Source: Pseudomonas fluorescens
GTDB lineage: Bacteria > Pseudomonadota > Gammaproteobacteria > Pseudomonadales > Pseudomonadaceae
Length of the DNA stretch: 64,000 nt
Reading direction: 5' to 3'
Assembly: GCF_001623525.1 (NCBI RefSeq)
Contig: NZ_CP015225.1
Span: forward strand, 6,150,501-6,214,500
Position 1 is the stretch's first letter. Each line of letters begins with the position of its first letter. The position numbers were made by a program, and so were the translations under genes. The notes below the pieces were generated by a model. That model worked only from the letters and a program-made list of their open reading frames with translations, had not been told where the DNA came from and did no database searches. Below, in pieces: positions 39,941-49,690 of the stretch.

Positions 39941-41110
39941 TTAAATACCGACGGCCATGGCTTTGTCGATCAGCCAGTTCAGGTTCGGACCACGGTCGCT
40001 GGTGACTTCTACCGGCCGGCCGGCCAGCGAGCTGTCCAGGGGTTCGTCAGGTTGGATCAGCACACGGATATCGGAGGACAGGTCGGCACTTTTCAGGCTG
40101 GTGCTGCTGACGATCTTGCCGGTACGGGTGGTGTCTTCGCCGGCGACCTGGAAGTTGACTGGCGTACCTGGGCGCACGTCGCCGAACTGGCGATAGGAGA
40201 AACGGGCTTCGACGTTGGCTTCGGTGCCCCGTGGGACCAGTTGGAAGATCACGTCACCCTTGCTGGCGTACTGGCCGTTGGCGACCAGTTGCTGGGACAC
40301 GATGCAGTCGCACGGCGACGTCAGGGTGCCAGTCATTTGCTTGCCGAACAGCTCCTCGACCTTGGCCGGCTGCAACTGGTTGTCGTCCAGGTGACCTTTG
40401 AGCACGTCGAGCATGCTGGTGCTGAAGGTCGCCAGCGGGGCGCCTTTGGCAGCCACGCCGTCGGCCTTGACCAGGCTCTGCACGGTGCCGTCGCGCGGCA
40501 TGGTAATGGCCATGCCCGGCACGTTCACCAGGCCGGCCTGGGCGTGGCTGACAAAGTACATGCCGTACACCGACTTGAAGATGAAACCGAACGCCGCCAG
40601 GCCAACGGCGAAGACCCCCAGGCTGAAGGTCACGGCGCGTAGGCGACCCATGGCACTCATGCCGCCGTTTTCGTCTTTCTGCTTGCGGGCCTTGGTGAAG
40701 TTGTCGCGCTGCAGGGTAGCCAGCACGTCACCGACACCGACGATGTCGCCGGCCAGGTGCGAGGTGATGATGTGACGCAGTGTCGAGATGTCCCGCGGCT
40801 CCAGGTTCTGGAACTGGCAACCGGTGCGGCCGGTCTGGCGGTCGTAGGAACGGATCTGCAACTCCACGTCCATGGCCAGGCCAAGGTTGTCGATGACGAA
40901 CTGCAGGCGACCTTTGTAGGACTCCCCGGTCTTGAGGGGCATCTGGCCGGCGTTGAAGCTCAGGCCGCCGGCGGACAAGTCCAGGACCTTGACTTCCATC
41001 GGCGTACGGTCAGGGCCGAAGAAGCGCAGCTTGGCCGGGATTTTGACCCGGGCGTGTTGGCGCTGGGCTTCGGATTCATGCACTACGTTGACATTCACGG
41101 CGGTGTTCAT
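39941..41110 (-). CDS. alg44: Alg44, c-di-GMP receptor and polymerase co-subunit
   Basis: A 389-residue inner-membrane protein. The cytoplasmic N-terminal PilZ domain binds c-di-GMP through QRQHARV (RxxxR, about 16-22) and LDLSAGGLSF (about 43-52). One membrane helix follows at about 160-185 (AVTFSLGVFAVGLAAFGFIF). The periplasmic part is HlyD-like, with lipoyl-type strands. Alginate polymerisation by Alg8 depends on c-di-GMP binding here. The diguanylate cyclase at 11002 is a possible but unproven source of the signal. It lies 35 bp after alg8. Confidence 0.95.
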   Translation of the reverse strand: MNTAVNVNVVHESEAQRQHARVKIPAKLRFFGPDRTPMEVKVLDLSAGGLSFNAGQMPLKTGESYKGRLQFVIDNLGLAMDVELQIRSYDRQTGRTGCQFQNLEPRDISTLRHIITSHLAGDIVGVGDVLATLQRDNFTKARKQKDENGGMSAMGRLRAVTFSLGVFAVGLAAFGFIFKSVYGMYFVSHAQAGLVNVPGMAITMPRDGTVQSLVKADGVAAKGAPLATFSTSMLDVLKGHLDDNQLQPAKVEELFGKQMTGTLTSPCDCIVSQQLVANGQYASKGDVIFQLVPRGTEANVEARFSYRQFGDVRPGTPVNFQVAGEDTTRTGKIVSSTSLKSADLSSDIRVLIQPDEPLDSSLAGRPVEVTSDRGPNLNWLIDKAMAVGI

Positions 41111-41145
41111 AGGGGCGATTTCCTAGTTAATTCATTCAAGTCCGG

Positions 41146-42627
41146 TCAGACCATCGTCAGCAGCACGGCGACAAAGATGCTGCCGGCGGAGAAGGTCATG
41201 GTCCGAGACGACCAAGTGTTGAACCAACGTTGAAAGCTGGCGAGATCACGGGTCAGTGAGGTGGGCTGGCGGGTCCAGGACTGCTGGTCGAGGCGGAAGA
41301 ACACATAGATCTTCACCAGGGCACCGACGATCTGGTTGTAATAAAGAATCGCCGGGTAGGCAGGGCCGATCTTGTGTCCGGAGCACGACAGCAACAGGGT
41401 CAGCAGCAACCGGGTGATGCCGATCCACAGCAGGTACACCAGGATGAACGCGGTGCCGTACTTGAAGCTGGCGATCAGTGCCACGGTCAGGCCCAGCAGC
41501 GACGTCCACATCGACACACGCTGGTCGAGCAGCACCACCGAGGTGAACAGGCCCAGGCGGCGCAGACCCAGGCCCAGTGCCCGGGAGTTCTGCCGCAGGT
41601 TGTTGCCGTACCAGCGGAACATCAATTTGCGGCTGGCCTTGATGAAGCTCTTCTCCGGCGGGTGTTCAACGGTGTTGATCGCCGCATCGGGCACATAGAA
41701 CGTGTCGTAGCCCAGGCGCATCAGGCTGAACCAGCTCGACTTGTCATCGCCGGTCAGGAACTTGAAGCGACCCAGGCGCCAGTGTTGCAGCGAGTCGCTT
41801 TCCACGTCGGCGATGAAGTCCGGGTTGGTGACCACGGTGGCGCGGAACACCGACATGCGGCCGGTCATGGTCAGCACGCGCTTGGACAAGGCCATGGAAC
41901 ACATGTTGATGTGCCGCTGGGCGAAACGCAGCTTGTGCCATTCGCTCATGATGTAGCCGCCGCGCACTTCGCAGAACTCGTTGGTGGTCAGGCCGCCGAC
42001 GTTGCCGAACAGCTGGAACCACGGCACGGTCTTGCGCACGACGCCTTCGGCGAGCACGGTGTCGCCATCGATCACCGCTACGACGGCGCGGTCATCCGGC
42101 AAGTGGCGGGAGATGGCGCGGAAACCGTAGGCCAGGCCGTCGCGCTTGCCGGTGCCAGGGATACGCACGAAGTCCAGCTTGACCCGCGCTGGCGGGTTCA
42201 TGCGGGCCCAGAGGCTCTTGACCAGCAGTTCGTCGGACATTTCCACGATGGAGCAGACCACGGTGGTGGGCAGCCCGCATTCGATGGCCTCGCGAATCAC
42301 CGAGCCGTACACCTGGGCGGTGGTCAGCGCATCGATCCGGAAGCTGGTGACCATCAGGTACACATGGGACGGATCCGCCGCCTTGCCCAGCTTGCGTACC
42401 TTGCGGCGCAGGTGCGGGTAGACGATGTACAGGAAGATCATGCCGCGCACGAAATGCGTTGCTCCCATGGAGTAACGCCAGATGCCCACGGCGCCGATCA
42501 GGAAGATGAAGTCCTTGGATTCGGAGTCGAACGTGGACGTGGGCAGCGCCATGGCGATGCCCATCAATAAACTCAAGTAAAACAGCCAACCGGCGGCCTG
42601 AAGCAGGCCGTGCTTTAGCCTGTGCAT
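41146..42627 (-). CDS. alg8: Alg8, alginate polymerase (GT2 glycosyltransferase)
   Basis: A 493-residue inner-membrane polymannuronate synthase. Two N-terminal helices (about 10-60) precede the cytoplasmic GT2 domain, with the nucleotide-binding DGD in [12 protein letters not shown] (around 188) and the catalytic region LTGDDKSSW (around 297). Several membrane helices follow to the C-terminus. The start could be the ATG at 42627 or one three codons earlier at 42636; the shorter form starts MHRLKHG. Together with Alg44 it polymerises GDP-mannuronate. Confidence 0.95.
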   Translation of the reverse strand: MHRLKHGLLQAAGWLFYLSLLMGIAMALPTSTFDSESKDFIFLIGAVGIWRYSMGATHFVRGMIFLYIVYPHLRRKVRKLGKAADPSHVYLMVTSFRIDALTTAQVYGSVIREAIECGLPTTVVCSIVEMSDELLVKSLWARMNPPARVKLDFVRIPGTGKRDGLAYGFRAISRHLPDDRAVVAVIDGDTVLAEGVVRKTVPWFQLFGNVGGLTTNEFCEVRGGYIMSEWHKLRFAQRHINMCSMALSKRVLTMTGRMSVFRATVVTNPDFIADVESDSLQHWRLGRFKFLTGDDKSSWFSLMRLGYDTFYVPDAAINTVEHPPEKSFIKASRKLMFRWYGNNLRQNSRALGLGLRRLGLFTSVVLLDQRVSMWTSLLGLTVALIASFKYGTAFILVYLLWIGITRLLLTLLLSCSGHKIGPAYPAILYYNQIVGALVKIYVFFRLDQQSWTRQPTSLTRDLASFQRWFNTWSSRTMTFSAGSIFVAVLLTMV

Positions 42628-42727
42628 AATCTGCATCCGTCTCTATCTCGGGCGGGCCTTGTGGGCGGCCCGATGGGTTAAGGCAGGCGAAAGGCCGGCC
42701 GGAGCATGCCCCGGCCGGCAAACAGAC

Positions 42728-44044
42728 TTACCAGCAGATGCCTTCGGTCCGGCCACTCGGGTTGGTGGCCTTGGACATGAAGCCGACCAGGTCGATGACC
42801 TGCTTGCCTTCCGGTACGTTCTCGGTCAGCGCGCGGAACTTCTCGTCGCGGTTGCCCAGGATGATGATGTCGGAGCTGTCGATCACCGAGTCGAAGTCGG
42901 AGTTGAGCAAGGACGAGACGTGAGGGATCTTCGACTCGATGTAATCCTTGTTCGCACCGTGGACGCGGGCGTATTCGACGTTGCTGTCGTAGATCTTCAG
43001 GTCGAAGCCCTTGCCGATCAGCATTTCCGCCAGTTCTACCAGTGGGCTTTCGCGCAGGTCGTCGGTACCGGCCTTGAAGCTCAGGCCCAGCAGGGCGACT
43101 TTGCGCTTGTCGTGGCTGGAAACGATGTCGAAGGCGTTCTGCACCTGGGATTCGTTGCTGCGCATCAGCGAGTTGAGCAGCGGCGCTTCCACGTCCAGGG
43201 AACCGGCGCGGTAGGTCAGGGCGCGAACGTCCTTGGGCAGGCAGGAGCCGCCGAAGGCGAAGCCTGGGCGCATGTAGTACTGGGACAGGTTCAGGGTCTT
43301 GTCCTGGCAGACCACATCCATCACTTCACGGCCATCGACGCCGACGGCCTTGGCGATGTTGCCGATCTCGTTGGCGAAGGTCACCTTGGTGGCGTGCCAC
43401 ACGTTGCAGGTGTACTTGATCATCTCGGCGACGGCGATGTCCTTGCGGATGATCGGCGCATCGAGCTCTTCGTACAGCGACTGCAGAACGTCACCGGAGG
43501 CGGTGTCGAACTCACCGATAACGGTCATCGGCGGCTGGTCGTAGTCCTTGATCGCGGTGCTTTCACGCAGGAATTCAGGGTTGACCGCGACACCGAAATC
43601 GACGCCGGCTTTCTTGCCGGAGCAGTCTTCCAGGATTGGGATCACAACGTTTGCCACTGTGCCCGGCAATACGGTGCTGCGAACTACGATAGTGTGGCGG
43701 GTGGTCTTGTCACGCAGGACAAAACCAATCTCGCGGCACACCGCTTCGATGTAGTTCAGTTCCAGGTCGCCGTTCTTTTTGCTCGGTGTACCGACGCAGA
43801 TCATCGACAGGTCAGTATCGCGAATCGCTTCGGCGAAGTTGGTCGTGCCGCGCAGTCGACCAGTTTGAATGCCTTGCGCCAATAGCTCACCAAGACCAGG
43901 TTCAACGATTGGCGATTTGCCAGCGTTGATCATGTCGATTTTGTCTTTGGCGACATCTACGCCAACTACATCATGGCCCCGTGCAGACAGGCAACCGGCA
44001 CATACTGCACCGACGTAACCCAAACCAAATATGCTAATGCGCAT
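42728..44044 (-). CDS. algD: AlgD, GDP-mannose 6-dehydrogenase
   Basis: A 438-residue NAD-dependent enzyme that makes GDP-mannuronate, the committed and rate-limiting step. The Rossmann motif MRISIFGLGYVGAVCAGCLS is at the start and TPSKKNGDLELNY lies in the first domain. The catalytic Cys is in FGGSCLPKDVRAL, around residue 268. The C-terminal UDPG/GDP-mannose dehydrogenase domain includes GLSFKAGTDDLRESP. It is the first gene of the operon, downstream of an 810-bp noncoding region with several repeat elements. Confidence 0.98.
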   Translation of the reverse strand: MRISIFGLGYVGAVCAGCLSARGHDVVGVDVAKDKIDMINAGKSPIVEPGLGELLAQGIQTGRLRGTTNFAEAIRDTDLSMICVGTPSKKNGDLELNYIEAVCREIGFVLRDKTTRHTIVVRSTVLPGTVANVVIPILEDCSGKKAGVDFGVAVNPEFLRESTAIKDYDQPPMTVIGEFDTASGDVLQSLYEELDAPIIRKDIAVAEMIKYTCNVWHATKVTFANEIGNIAKAVGVDGREVMDVVCQDKTLNLSQYYMRPGFAFGGSCLPKDVRALTYRAGSLDVEAPLLNSLMRSNESQVQNAFDIVSSHDKRKVALLGLSFKAGTDDLRESPLVELAEMLIGKGFDLKIYDSNVEYARVHGANKDYIESKIPHVSSLLNSDFDSVIDSSDIIILGNRDEKFRALTENVPEGKQVIDLVGFMSKATNPSGRTEGICW

Positions 44045-44430
44045 CGCATTTCCCTCTGTTTTTCACGCCATTAAATGGCCGGAGTTAATAGTGTTCAGCG
44101 GTCATAGTGCACTCGGAAGTGTGGAATGCAGGCGCCACAATGCCGTGTGCAGGCATACTAAGTTCCGAGTGTCTAAATAAATGCACTCAAGTTGTGCGCA
44201 ATGTGGCCTAGTTGTTATGACCTGCCCTGTTATGCAGCCAGTCCTCGTTATCGGGGACGCTCGTGCAAAGGTCCTTCACTTCCGATCCCTGGCAAAAAGC
44301 CCACAAAATCAAAAGTTTGTGTGCTCGGGTGAGCACGTTATAGGGGCGCAGCCTTGGCCTTGTAGGGGATAGTAATGGTGCTTTATCTCCCATCCTTTAA
44401 GGGTGGATCCAATTAGACGACCGTTTCGCT

Positions 44431-44448
44431 AAGTTGTCGTGACAACTT
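44431..44448. promoter_or_regulatory. Perfect palindrome upstream of algD
   Basis: AAGTTGTC and GACAACTT are perfect 8-bp inverted arms separated by GT, about 385 bp before algD. The short spacer and the absence of a T-run fit a dimeric regulator site better than a terminator. The regulator is unknown. Confidence 0.6.
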
Positions 44449-44514
44449 GGTTAATCCGTTCGACGTCCTTTGTAAGTTATCTCGTACACGCTCGCCGAGA
44501 ATCGTTACGGATGG

Positions 44515-44541
44515 TATGAGCCATGCAATTTGACATAGTTC
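44515..44541 (-). promoter_or_regulatory. Candidate AlgU (sigma-22) promoter of algD
   Basis: On the minus strand GGAACTA is followed after 16 bp by TCATA. AlgU promoters have GAACTT, 16-17 bp, then TCnnA, so this matches well apart from one base in the -35. It would give a leader of about 460 nt, in the range known for P. aeruginosa algD. A perfect GAACTT box occurs nearer the gene (44160-44165) but has no good -10 partner. Confidence 0.35.
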
Positions 44542-44550
44542 CGATCCGCT

Positions 44551-44590
44551 CATCGCGATTTTCGAAATTTTTCGAAATATTATCGAAGAT
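44551..44590. repeat. Helically phased TCG/AT-tract repeats upstream of algD
   Basis: Four units (CATCGCGATT, TTCGAAATTT, TTCGAAATAT, TATCGAAGAT) follow each other with a period of about 10 bp. A/T tracts are placed on one face of the helix, which suggests intrinsic bending or a multimeric binding site. Confidence 0.55.
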
Positions 44591-44700
44591 GGCACTGGCC
44601 TCAATATGATGGCACTTGCCGTTTTGCCCTTTATTAATGGGGAGTTAGGAGGGGTAGATAGTTTTGTGCCACTACCGATGAAAAAAATCGGTGCCACTAC
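44588..44700. repeat. Clustered TGGCAC direct repeats upstream of algD
   Basis: GATGGCACTGGCC (44588-44600) and GATGGCACTTGCC (44608-44620) are direct repeats 20 bp apart. GTGCCACTAC occurs at 44666-44675 and again at 44691-44700, carrying the complement of the same TGGCAC core. GGCAnnnGCC-like sequences faintly recall AmrZ sites, but the match is not good enough to assign one. Confidence 0.55.
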
Positions 44701-44854
44701 GCAAAAAACTGACGAGTGTCGAGTGAAAGAAAAGTTAGCGCAGGGGTGGGGCGATTTATTGGCGCCATGAAACTGGCGAGGTGGGCGATGAACTAAGATG
44801 ACAAATAGGCAGATGATCGAAGCCCCCGATCAGGGGGCGGTATAGGGTCATGCC

Positions 44855-45634
44855 TTATTCGGGGGCGTGATCGCGCAGGAAAACCAATTTGTCCCTGCTC
44901 GACTGTTGGGCGTTGAAGCGGTAGCCCTGTACATCGAATTGGCTGAGTGCCGCAGGGTCGTTGATCCGTTCCTGAATCACGAAACGACTCATCAGGCCCC
45001 GGGCTTTCTTGGCGTAGAAGCTGATGATTTTGTACTGGCCATTTTTCAGGTCGCGGAATTCGGTATCGATGACGCGCGCTTTCAGTGCGCTGCGCTTGAC
45101 CGCCGAGAAGTATTCATTGGAAGCCAGGTTCAGCAGAACGTCGTCGCCCTGGTCGGCGAGGGCTTCGTTCAGCCATTCGCTGATGCGTGTGCCCCAGAAA
45201 GCATAAAGGTCCTTGCCCCGGGCATTGGCCAGCTTCGTGCCCATTTCCAGGCGATAGGGTTGCATCAGGTCCAGTGGCCGCAGCAGGCCATAGAGGCCAG
45301 AGAGCATGCGCAGGTGTTGCTGGGCGTAGTCGAAGTCGGCGTCACCAAAGCTTTGCGCATCGAGGCCCGTATACACGTCGCCCTTGAAGGCCAGCAGCGC
45401 CTGCTTGGCATTGGCCGGAGTGAACGCCGGTGTCCAACTGCCGAATCGCGCGGCATTGAGGCCGCCGATCTTGTCGGAGACATGCATCAGCTCGCTGATC
45501 TGTGCCGGGGAGAGTTCGCGCAGTTGCTCGATCAGTTCCTGGGAATGATCCAGGTACTGTGGCTGGGTAAAACGCTCGGTGGCCGGCGGTGTTTCGTAAT
45601 CGAGGGTCTTGGCGGGGGAAATCACCATCAGCAT
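44855..45634 (-). CDS. yaaA: YaaA, DUF328/peroxide stress protein
   Basis: A 259-residue protein of the UPF0246/YaaA family, which in E. coli lowers free iron and protects against hydrogen peroxide. It starts [14 protein letters not shown] and has the family segments [46 protein letters not shown] and [11 protein letters not shown]. An AGGAGA ribosome site 8 bp before the ATG at 45634 fixes the start; the open frame continues far upstream through a REP and is not coding there. It is monocistronic, upstream of algD on the same strand. Confidence 0.93.
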   Translation of the reverse strand: MLMVISPAKTLDYETPPATERFTQPQYLDHSQELIEQLRELSPAQISELMHVSDKIGGLNAARFGSWTPAFTPANAKQALLAFKGDVYTGLDAQSFGDADFDYAQQHLRMLSGLYGLLRPLDLMQPYRLEMGTKLANARGKDLYAFWGTRISEWLNEALADQGDDVLLNLASNEYFSAVKRSALKARVIDTEFRDLKNGQYKIISFYAKKARGLMSRFVIQERINDPAALSQFDVQGYRFNAQQSSRDKLVFLRDHAPE

Positions 45635-45725
45635 GAAATCGTCTCCTTGAGGGTGCGGCGATTCTAGGGGGTTGTCCGGGTGGACTCCAGCTATTGGGGT
45701 GATAGGTGATCGGTGGTGATGCTTT

Positions 45726-45820
45726 TGTGGCGAGGGAGCTTGCTCCCGCTCGGTTGCGCAGCGACCGCAAAATTTTGGGGGCCGCTTCGCAGCCCAGCGG
45801 GAGCAAGCTCCCTCGCCACA
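45726..45820. repeat. REP pair between yaaA and the NodB-like gene
   Basis: Arms TGTGGCGAGGGAGCTTGCTC and their complement with inner hairpins; CCGCTTCGCAGCCC at 45782-45795 is a 13/14 match to the IS110 target. It lies in the divergent yaaA/deacetylase spacer. Confidence 0.92.
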
Positions 45821-45929
45821 AAAAGCACTTCCACCACAAAATCCTCCAACCGCAGAAGCCGCTTTGCCATGAGGCGTTCGCCGGCAGGTATTGCACCAGG
45901 ATCGGCTATGATGCCGCGCGGGTTTCGTT

Positions 45930-47075
45930 ATGGAGACATCCCTTTTGCGTATCGCTCTTGTGTTATCGGCCTGGCTGTTGAGCCTGGGTGCCATTGCCGC
46001 GCCTGCGCCCAATGATGTCGCGACCCTGGACCGCAGCACCTGGCCGGAACAACTCACCAGCCCGACGCTGTTCGACGTGGCCTCGCGGGCCGAGATCCTG
46101 ATGTTCGCCCGGGTCCTGCTGGACGTCGATGCCATGGACGAGATCGCACTCAAGCAGTACTTGGGGCTGCGCTCGGTCAACATGGTTGCGATCGATGCGC
46201 TTCGCGCCCGGCTGTGGCAGCGGTTGTTGGCCAGCTACAACTTTGCCCAACGCAGTTGCGATCAGGACGCTTCCTTCTGTTACCTGGTCGAGGACATGGC
46301 GACCCTGCGCGAAGAAGCGCGCAGGTTTCATCTGGATGACGATTCCTACTACATCAAGTGGGCCGCGCCGAGCCAGATCTTTCATACCCAATACCGCGAC
46401 GAACTGCTGCGTAAAGCCGCGCTTTTTCCGCAAACCAGCAGCGAAATCGAACGTTTCGGCGATTACGAACGCAACGGCGAAGACATGAACGACCGCCTGT
46501 TCCTGCTGACCTTCGACAGCGCCGCCAACGTGGTGCCGGACAACACTGCGTGGCTAACCGAATACCTGCGCAAGGCGAACATCAATGGCACCTTCTTCGT
46601 GCTGGGCAAGGACATCCAGGCGCGGCTGCAAGAGGGCTCGGTCAACAATCTCCAGGCGTTGTATTCGAGACAATGCGTGGGCGTGCAGGGCTGGGAGTTC
46701 CGCTCCCACAGTTATTGGCAGGACTGGCAAGACTCGGTCCGGCGCAGTGTCGAGCTGGTCAAGGGCAAGCTGCCCGAAAATTATGTGCCGCTGTTTCGTC
46801 CGCCCCAGGGCCAGCGTCGTGGCGATGCACAAGCGTTCTTTGAGCAGCAGGGCTTGCAAGTGGCGCTGTGGGACATCGATCCCCAGGACAGCAACAATCG
46901 ACTCAAGCCTGAGCAAAGTGCCCAGCGTGTGCTGACCCTGATGCTGCTGTGGCGCCACGGGGTGATCAATTTCAATGCCAAGCAGGATGGGGTGAAAACG
47001 GCGATGCCCTGGTTGATGACGCAGACGGCACAAAGCGGGATCGGTTGGGCGGACTGCCAGGAAGCGTTTCGCTGA
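45930..47075 (+). CDS. NodB-like polysaccharide deacetylase homologue with altered active site
   Basis: A 381-residue exported protein with a signal peptide ending [10 protein letters not shown] (about residue 25), an N-terminal helical domain of about 160 residues with a Cys pair ([11 protein letters not shown]), and a C-terminal NodB fold. Motif 1 reads [10 protein letters not shown]: the catalytic-base Asp (about 196) is kept but the metal-binding second Asp is Ser. Motif 2 reads [10 protein letters not shown]: the first His (about 260) is kept but the second is missing. Motif 3 LFRPPQG is intact. Two of three metal ligands are therefore gone, and deacetylase activity is doubtful; it could bind glycans instead. 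Confidence 0.8.
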   Translation: METSLLRIALVLSAWLLSLGAIAAPAPNDVATLDRSTWPEQLTSPTLFDVASRAEILMFARVLLDVDAMDEIALKQYLGLRSVNMVAIDALRARLWQRLLASYNFAQRSCDQDASFCYLVEDMATLREEARRFHLDDDSYYIKWAAPSQIFHTQYRDELLRKAALFPQTSSEIERFGDYERNGEDMNDRLFLLTFDSAANVVPDNTAWLTEYLRKANINGTFFVLGKDIQARLQEGSVNNLQALYSRQCVGVQGWEFRSHSYWQDWQDSVRRSVELVKGKLPENYVPLFRPPQGQRRGDAQAFFEQQGLQVALWDIDPQDSNNRLKPEQSAQRVLTLMLLWRHGVINFNAKQDGVKTAMPWLMTQTAQSGIGWADCQEAFR

Positions 47076-47411
47076 AACCTGAAAAGGCCCGGAAACATTG
47101 GGCGAAGAGGAAAAATCGGCGCATATTCATGACAACCGGACTTCCGACTTTAACGGCGCAATGGTGGTACGCCAAGGGTTATTCGTCACTCTGAAAAATA
47201 AACTTCAAAAAAGCGTCAAAGTGCTTTTTCCTGTCATGGTTTTTGGAGTATCAAGAAGACAGACCGCCGAAACCTGCAACACAGGTGGCGTCTTCCAAGA
47301 CCCAGATTGTGTGCAGTTCACCTGAATCGTCGCGGGTGAATTCGGTGGCTACCTCGAGGCGCAGCACTGTCACGGTATTGCGTCGAATGGCCCCCACATA
47401 GGTGACCGAGT
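47076..47411. other. Noncoding spacer before the PhoH-like gene
   Basis: 336 bp between the NodB-like gene and the PIN-PhoH gene. I see no gene, no REP and no clear terminator. An AT-rich patch (about 47190-47245) could hold the promoter of the PhoH-like gene, but no convincing -35/-10 pair was found. Confidence 0.5.
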
Positions 47412-48806
47412 ATGGATGACCACGGACGTAGCCCTTCCTCCAACCAGCCAATCCTCTATGTACTCGATACCAACGTATTGATCCACGATCCAAACGCCCT
47501 GCTGAACTTCGAAGAACACCACGTTGCCATCCCGATGACCGTGCTTGAGGAGTTGGACAAACTCAAGAGCGGACACCACAGCGTTGCGGCCGAATGCCGG
47601 CAGGCGATCCGCCTGATCGACAAGACCCTGGGTGACGCCTCTCCGGAGGACGTTGAGCTCGGCGTGCCGATCCAGCGTGGTAAAAGTGGTCCCAAGGGCC
47701 TGCTTTCGATCCTGATGAGCAAGCGCACCGAACCCAACCTGGTGCTGCCAGAACACCTGAACGACAACATCATCATCAACCAGTTGATCGACCTGCACGC
47801 GCGCACCAAGGACCAGGCCGTGGTGCTGGTGACCAAAGACATCAACATGCGCCTCAAGGCCCGCGCCTGCGGGATTGCGGCGGAGGACTACAGCACCGAC
47901 CAGTTGGTCGACGACGTCTCGCTGTTGCCCAATGGCTACCACACCATGACCGGCTCCTTCTGGGACCGTGTGAGCAAGGTCGAGACCCGCCAGGACCACG
48001 GCCGCACCTGGCACCAGGTGCAACTGATCGACAACCTGCCGGCCGTGCACATCAACGAGTTCATCATCGACGAACAAGGCTTCGTCGGCTGGATCAAGGA
48101 AATCCAGGTCGACAAGCTGCTGATCCTCGACCTGCACCAAGAGCCTTTGCTGCACCAGGAAGCCTGGGGCCTCAAGCCCCGTGACATCTACCAGAGCCTG
48201 GCGCTGTTCGCCTTGCTCGACCCGGATATCCACCTGGTCAACCTGTCCGGCGCCGCCGGTTCCGGCAAGACCATCCTGGCCCTGGCCGCTGCCATCGAGC
48301 AGACCATGGTCAGCAAACGCTACCGGCGCATCATCGCCACCCGCAGCGTGCAGGGCCTGGACCAGGAAATCGGCTTCCTGCCCGGTACCGAAGCGGAAAA
48401 AATGGAACCTTGGCTCGGCGCCATCACCGACAACCTCGAAGCCTTGCACATGGATGACGAAAGCACCCATGGCAGCGTCGACTACATCCTCAGCAAAGTG
48501 CCGTTGCAGTTCAAATCCCTCAACTACATTCGAGGCCGCAGCTTCCAGCAGAGCCTGATCCTGATCGACGAATGCCAGAACCTGACCCCGCACCAGATGA
48601 AAACCATCATCACCCGTGCCGGTGCCGGTTCCAAAGTGGTGTGCCTGGGTAACCTGGCGCAGATCGATACTCCTTATCTGTCCGCGACCAGCTCCGGGCT
48701 GACCTACCTGACGGAACGCTTCAAGGACTTCCCCAACGGGGTCCACATCACCCTGCAGGGCGTACCGCGCTCGATCCTGGCCGAATACGCCGAATCCCAC
48801 CTGTAA
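47412..48806 (+). CDS. PIN-PhoH family RNase/ATPase
   Basis: A 464-residue two-domain protein. The N-terminal PIN domain (about 12-150) has acidic residues in YVLDTNVLIHDP and LVTKDINMRLKA. The C-terminal PhoH ATPase (about 255-460) has Walker A GAAGSGKT and Walker B LILIDECQNLTPHQMKT. Related PhoH2 proteins couple RNA cleavage to ATP-driven unwinding. The gene is monocistronic, with a strong terminator just after it. A GTGACC/GAG stretch before the ATG is a poor ribosome site, so the start is less certain than the rest. Confidence 0.9.
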   Translation: MDDHGRSPSSNQPILYVLDTNVLIHDPNALLNFEEHHVAIPMTVLEELDKLKSGHHSVAAECRQAIRLIDKTLGDASPEDVELGVPIQRGKSGPKGLLSILMSKRTEPNLVLPEHLNDNIIINQLIDLHARTKDQAVVLVTKDINMRLKARACGIAAEDYSTDQLVDDVSLLPNGYHTMTGSFWDRVSKVETRQDHGRTWHQVQLIDNLPAVHINEFIIDEQGFVGWIKEIQVDKLLILDLHQEPLLHQEAWGLKPRDIYQSLALFALLDPDIHLVNLSGAAGSGKTILALAAAIEQTMVSKRYRRIIATRSVQGLDQEIGFLPGTEAEKMEPWLGAITDNLEALHMDDESTHGSVDYILSKVPLQFKSLNYIRGRSFQQSLILIDECQNLTPHQMKTIITRAGAGSKVVCLGNLAQIDTPYLSATSSGLTYLTERFKDFPNGVHITLQGVPRSILAEYAESHL

Positions 48807-48815
48807 CCCCAGCCA

Positions 48816-48846
48816 AACCGGGCGGCCTTCTAGCCGCCCGGTTTTT
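48816..48846 (+). terminator. Rho-independent terminator after the PhoH-like gene
   Basis: CCGGGCGGC and GCCGCCCGG form a perfect 9-bp stem around CTTCTA and are followed by TTTTT, 11 bp after the stop. Confidence 0.95.
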
Positions 48847-48974
48847 ATGCTGTACAAAAAAAACTGTGGTAGCGCTGACTTTCGACTCCAAGACCCAAGT
48901 GGGGTGCGACAATCGACCCTGCCGGTTTCTGACTTACGGGTTTACAATCGACACTCCCGATCAGGAGTAACCCT

Positions 48975-49448
48975 GTGCTGACTCATCTCGATTCCCAAGG
49001 TCGCGCCAACATGGTCGACGTGACCGACAAGGCCGTGACGTTCCGTGAAGCCACGGCCGAAGCCTTTGTGCGCATGTTGCCCGACACGCTGCAGATGATC
49101 GTCAGCGGCGGTCACCCCAAAGGCGATGTGTTCGCCGTCGCACGCATTGCCGGCATCCAGGCGGCCAAGAAAACCAGTGACCTGATTCCGCTCTGCCACC
49201 CGCTGTTGCTCACCAGCGTCAAGGTCGAGCTCACGGCCGAAGGCGAGGACCAGGTACGCATCGTCGCCCGTTGCAAACTGTCAGGGCAGACCGGCGTGGA
49301 AATGGAGGCCCTCACCGCCGCCAGCGTCGCTGCACTGACCATCTACGACATGTGCAAGGCCGTCGACCGCGGCATGACCATCGAAGGCGTGCGGGTACTG
49401 GAAAAACTCGGCGGCAAGAGCGGCCATTTCCAGGCGGATGCGTCATGA
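48975..49448 (+). CDS. moaC: MoaC, cyclic pyranopterin monophosphate synthase
   Basis: A 157-residue enzyme for the first part of molybdenum cofactor synthesis. It converts the MoaA product to cyclic pyranopterin monophosphate. Family motifs are [27 protein letters not shown] (about 66-78) and [23 protein letters not shown] (about 108-130), with catalytic Asp and Lys further on. The start is a GTG at 48975 preceded by AGGAG. It overlaps moaD by ATGA and heads a moaCDE operon. moaA is not in the window. Confidence 0.96.
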   Translation: MLTHLDSQGRANMVDVTDKAVTFREATAEAFVRMLPDTLQMIVSGGHPKGDVFAVARIAGIQAAKKTSDLIPLCHPLLLTSVKVELTAEGEDQVRIVARCKLSGQTGVEMEALTAASVAALTIYDMCKAVDRGMTIEGVRVLEKLGGKSGHFQADAS

Positions 49449-49687
49449 AAATCAACGTGAAGTTCTTTGCCCGTTACCGTGAAGCGCTGGGTGTGGACTC
49501 GGTAAAGGTGGAAGGCGATTTCGCCACGGTCGACGATGTGCGCGTGCTGCTTGCCCAGCGTGACGGGGCCGAGGTGCTGAAGGAACAAAACCTGATGTGC
49601 GCGCGCAATGAAGACCTGTGCCAGCTCGACGAACCGCTGGCGGACGGCGACGAAGTGGCGTTTTTCCCCACCGTGACCGGAGGCTGA
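49445..49687 (+). CDS. moaD: MoaD, molybdopterin synthase sulfur-carrier subunit
   Basis: An 80-residue ubiquitin-like protein that carries the C-terminal thiocarboxylate used to make molybdopterin. The fold starts [16 protein letters not shown] and ends in the required di-glycine (PTVTGG). It overlaps moaC by 4 bp and ends 3 bp before moaE. Confidence 0.95.
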   Translation: MKINVKFFARYREALGVDSVKVEGDFATVDDVRVLLAQRDGAEVLKEQNLMCARNEDLCQLDEPLADGDEVAFFPTVTGG

Positions 49688-49690
49688 ACC

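Larger units (their letters stand above)
44045..44854. other. Long noncoding regulatory region upstream of algD
   Basis: 810 bp without a convincing gene between yaaA and algD. It is clearly more AT-rich than its surroundings in the part 44400-44760 and holds a perfect palindrome, helically phased repeats and two sets of direct repeats, listed separately. In P. aeruginosa the equivalent region binds AlgR, AmrZ, AlgB and others far upstream of an AlgU (sigma-22) promoter. A CCGTTCGAC at 44457-44465 differs from the AlgR consensus CCGTTCGTC by one base. Which elements work here is unproven. Confidence 0.7.

Noticed and set aside
44160..44165. GAACTT box close to algD as the AlgU promoter
   Set aside because: The -35 is perfect, but the sequence 16-17 bp downstream (GCATT/CATTG) is not an AlgU -10. 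The weaker-looking pair at 44515-44541 has the right spacing and TCnnA.
45635..46183. Extension of yaaA upstream to 46183
   Set aside because: The extra codons pass through a REP pair and into the NodB-like gene. The family start with an AGGAGA site is at 45634.
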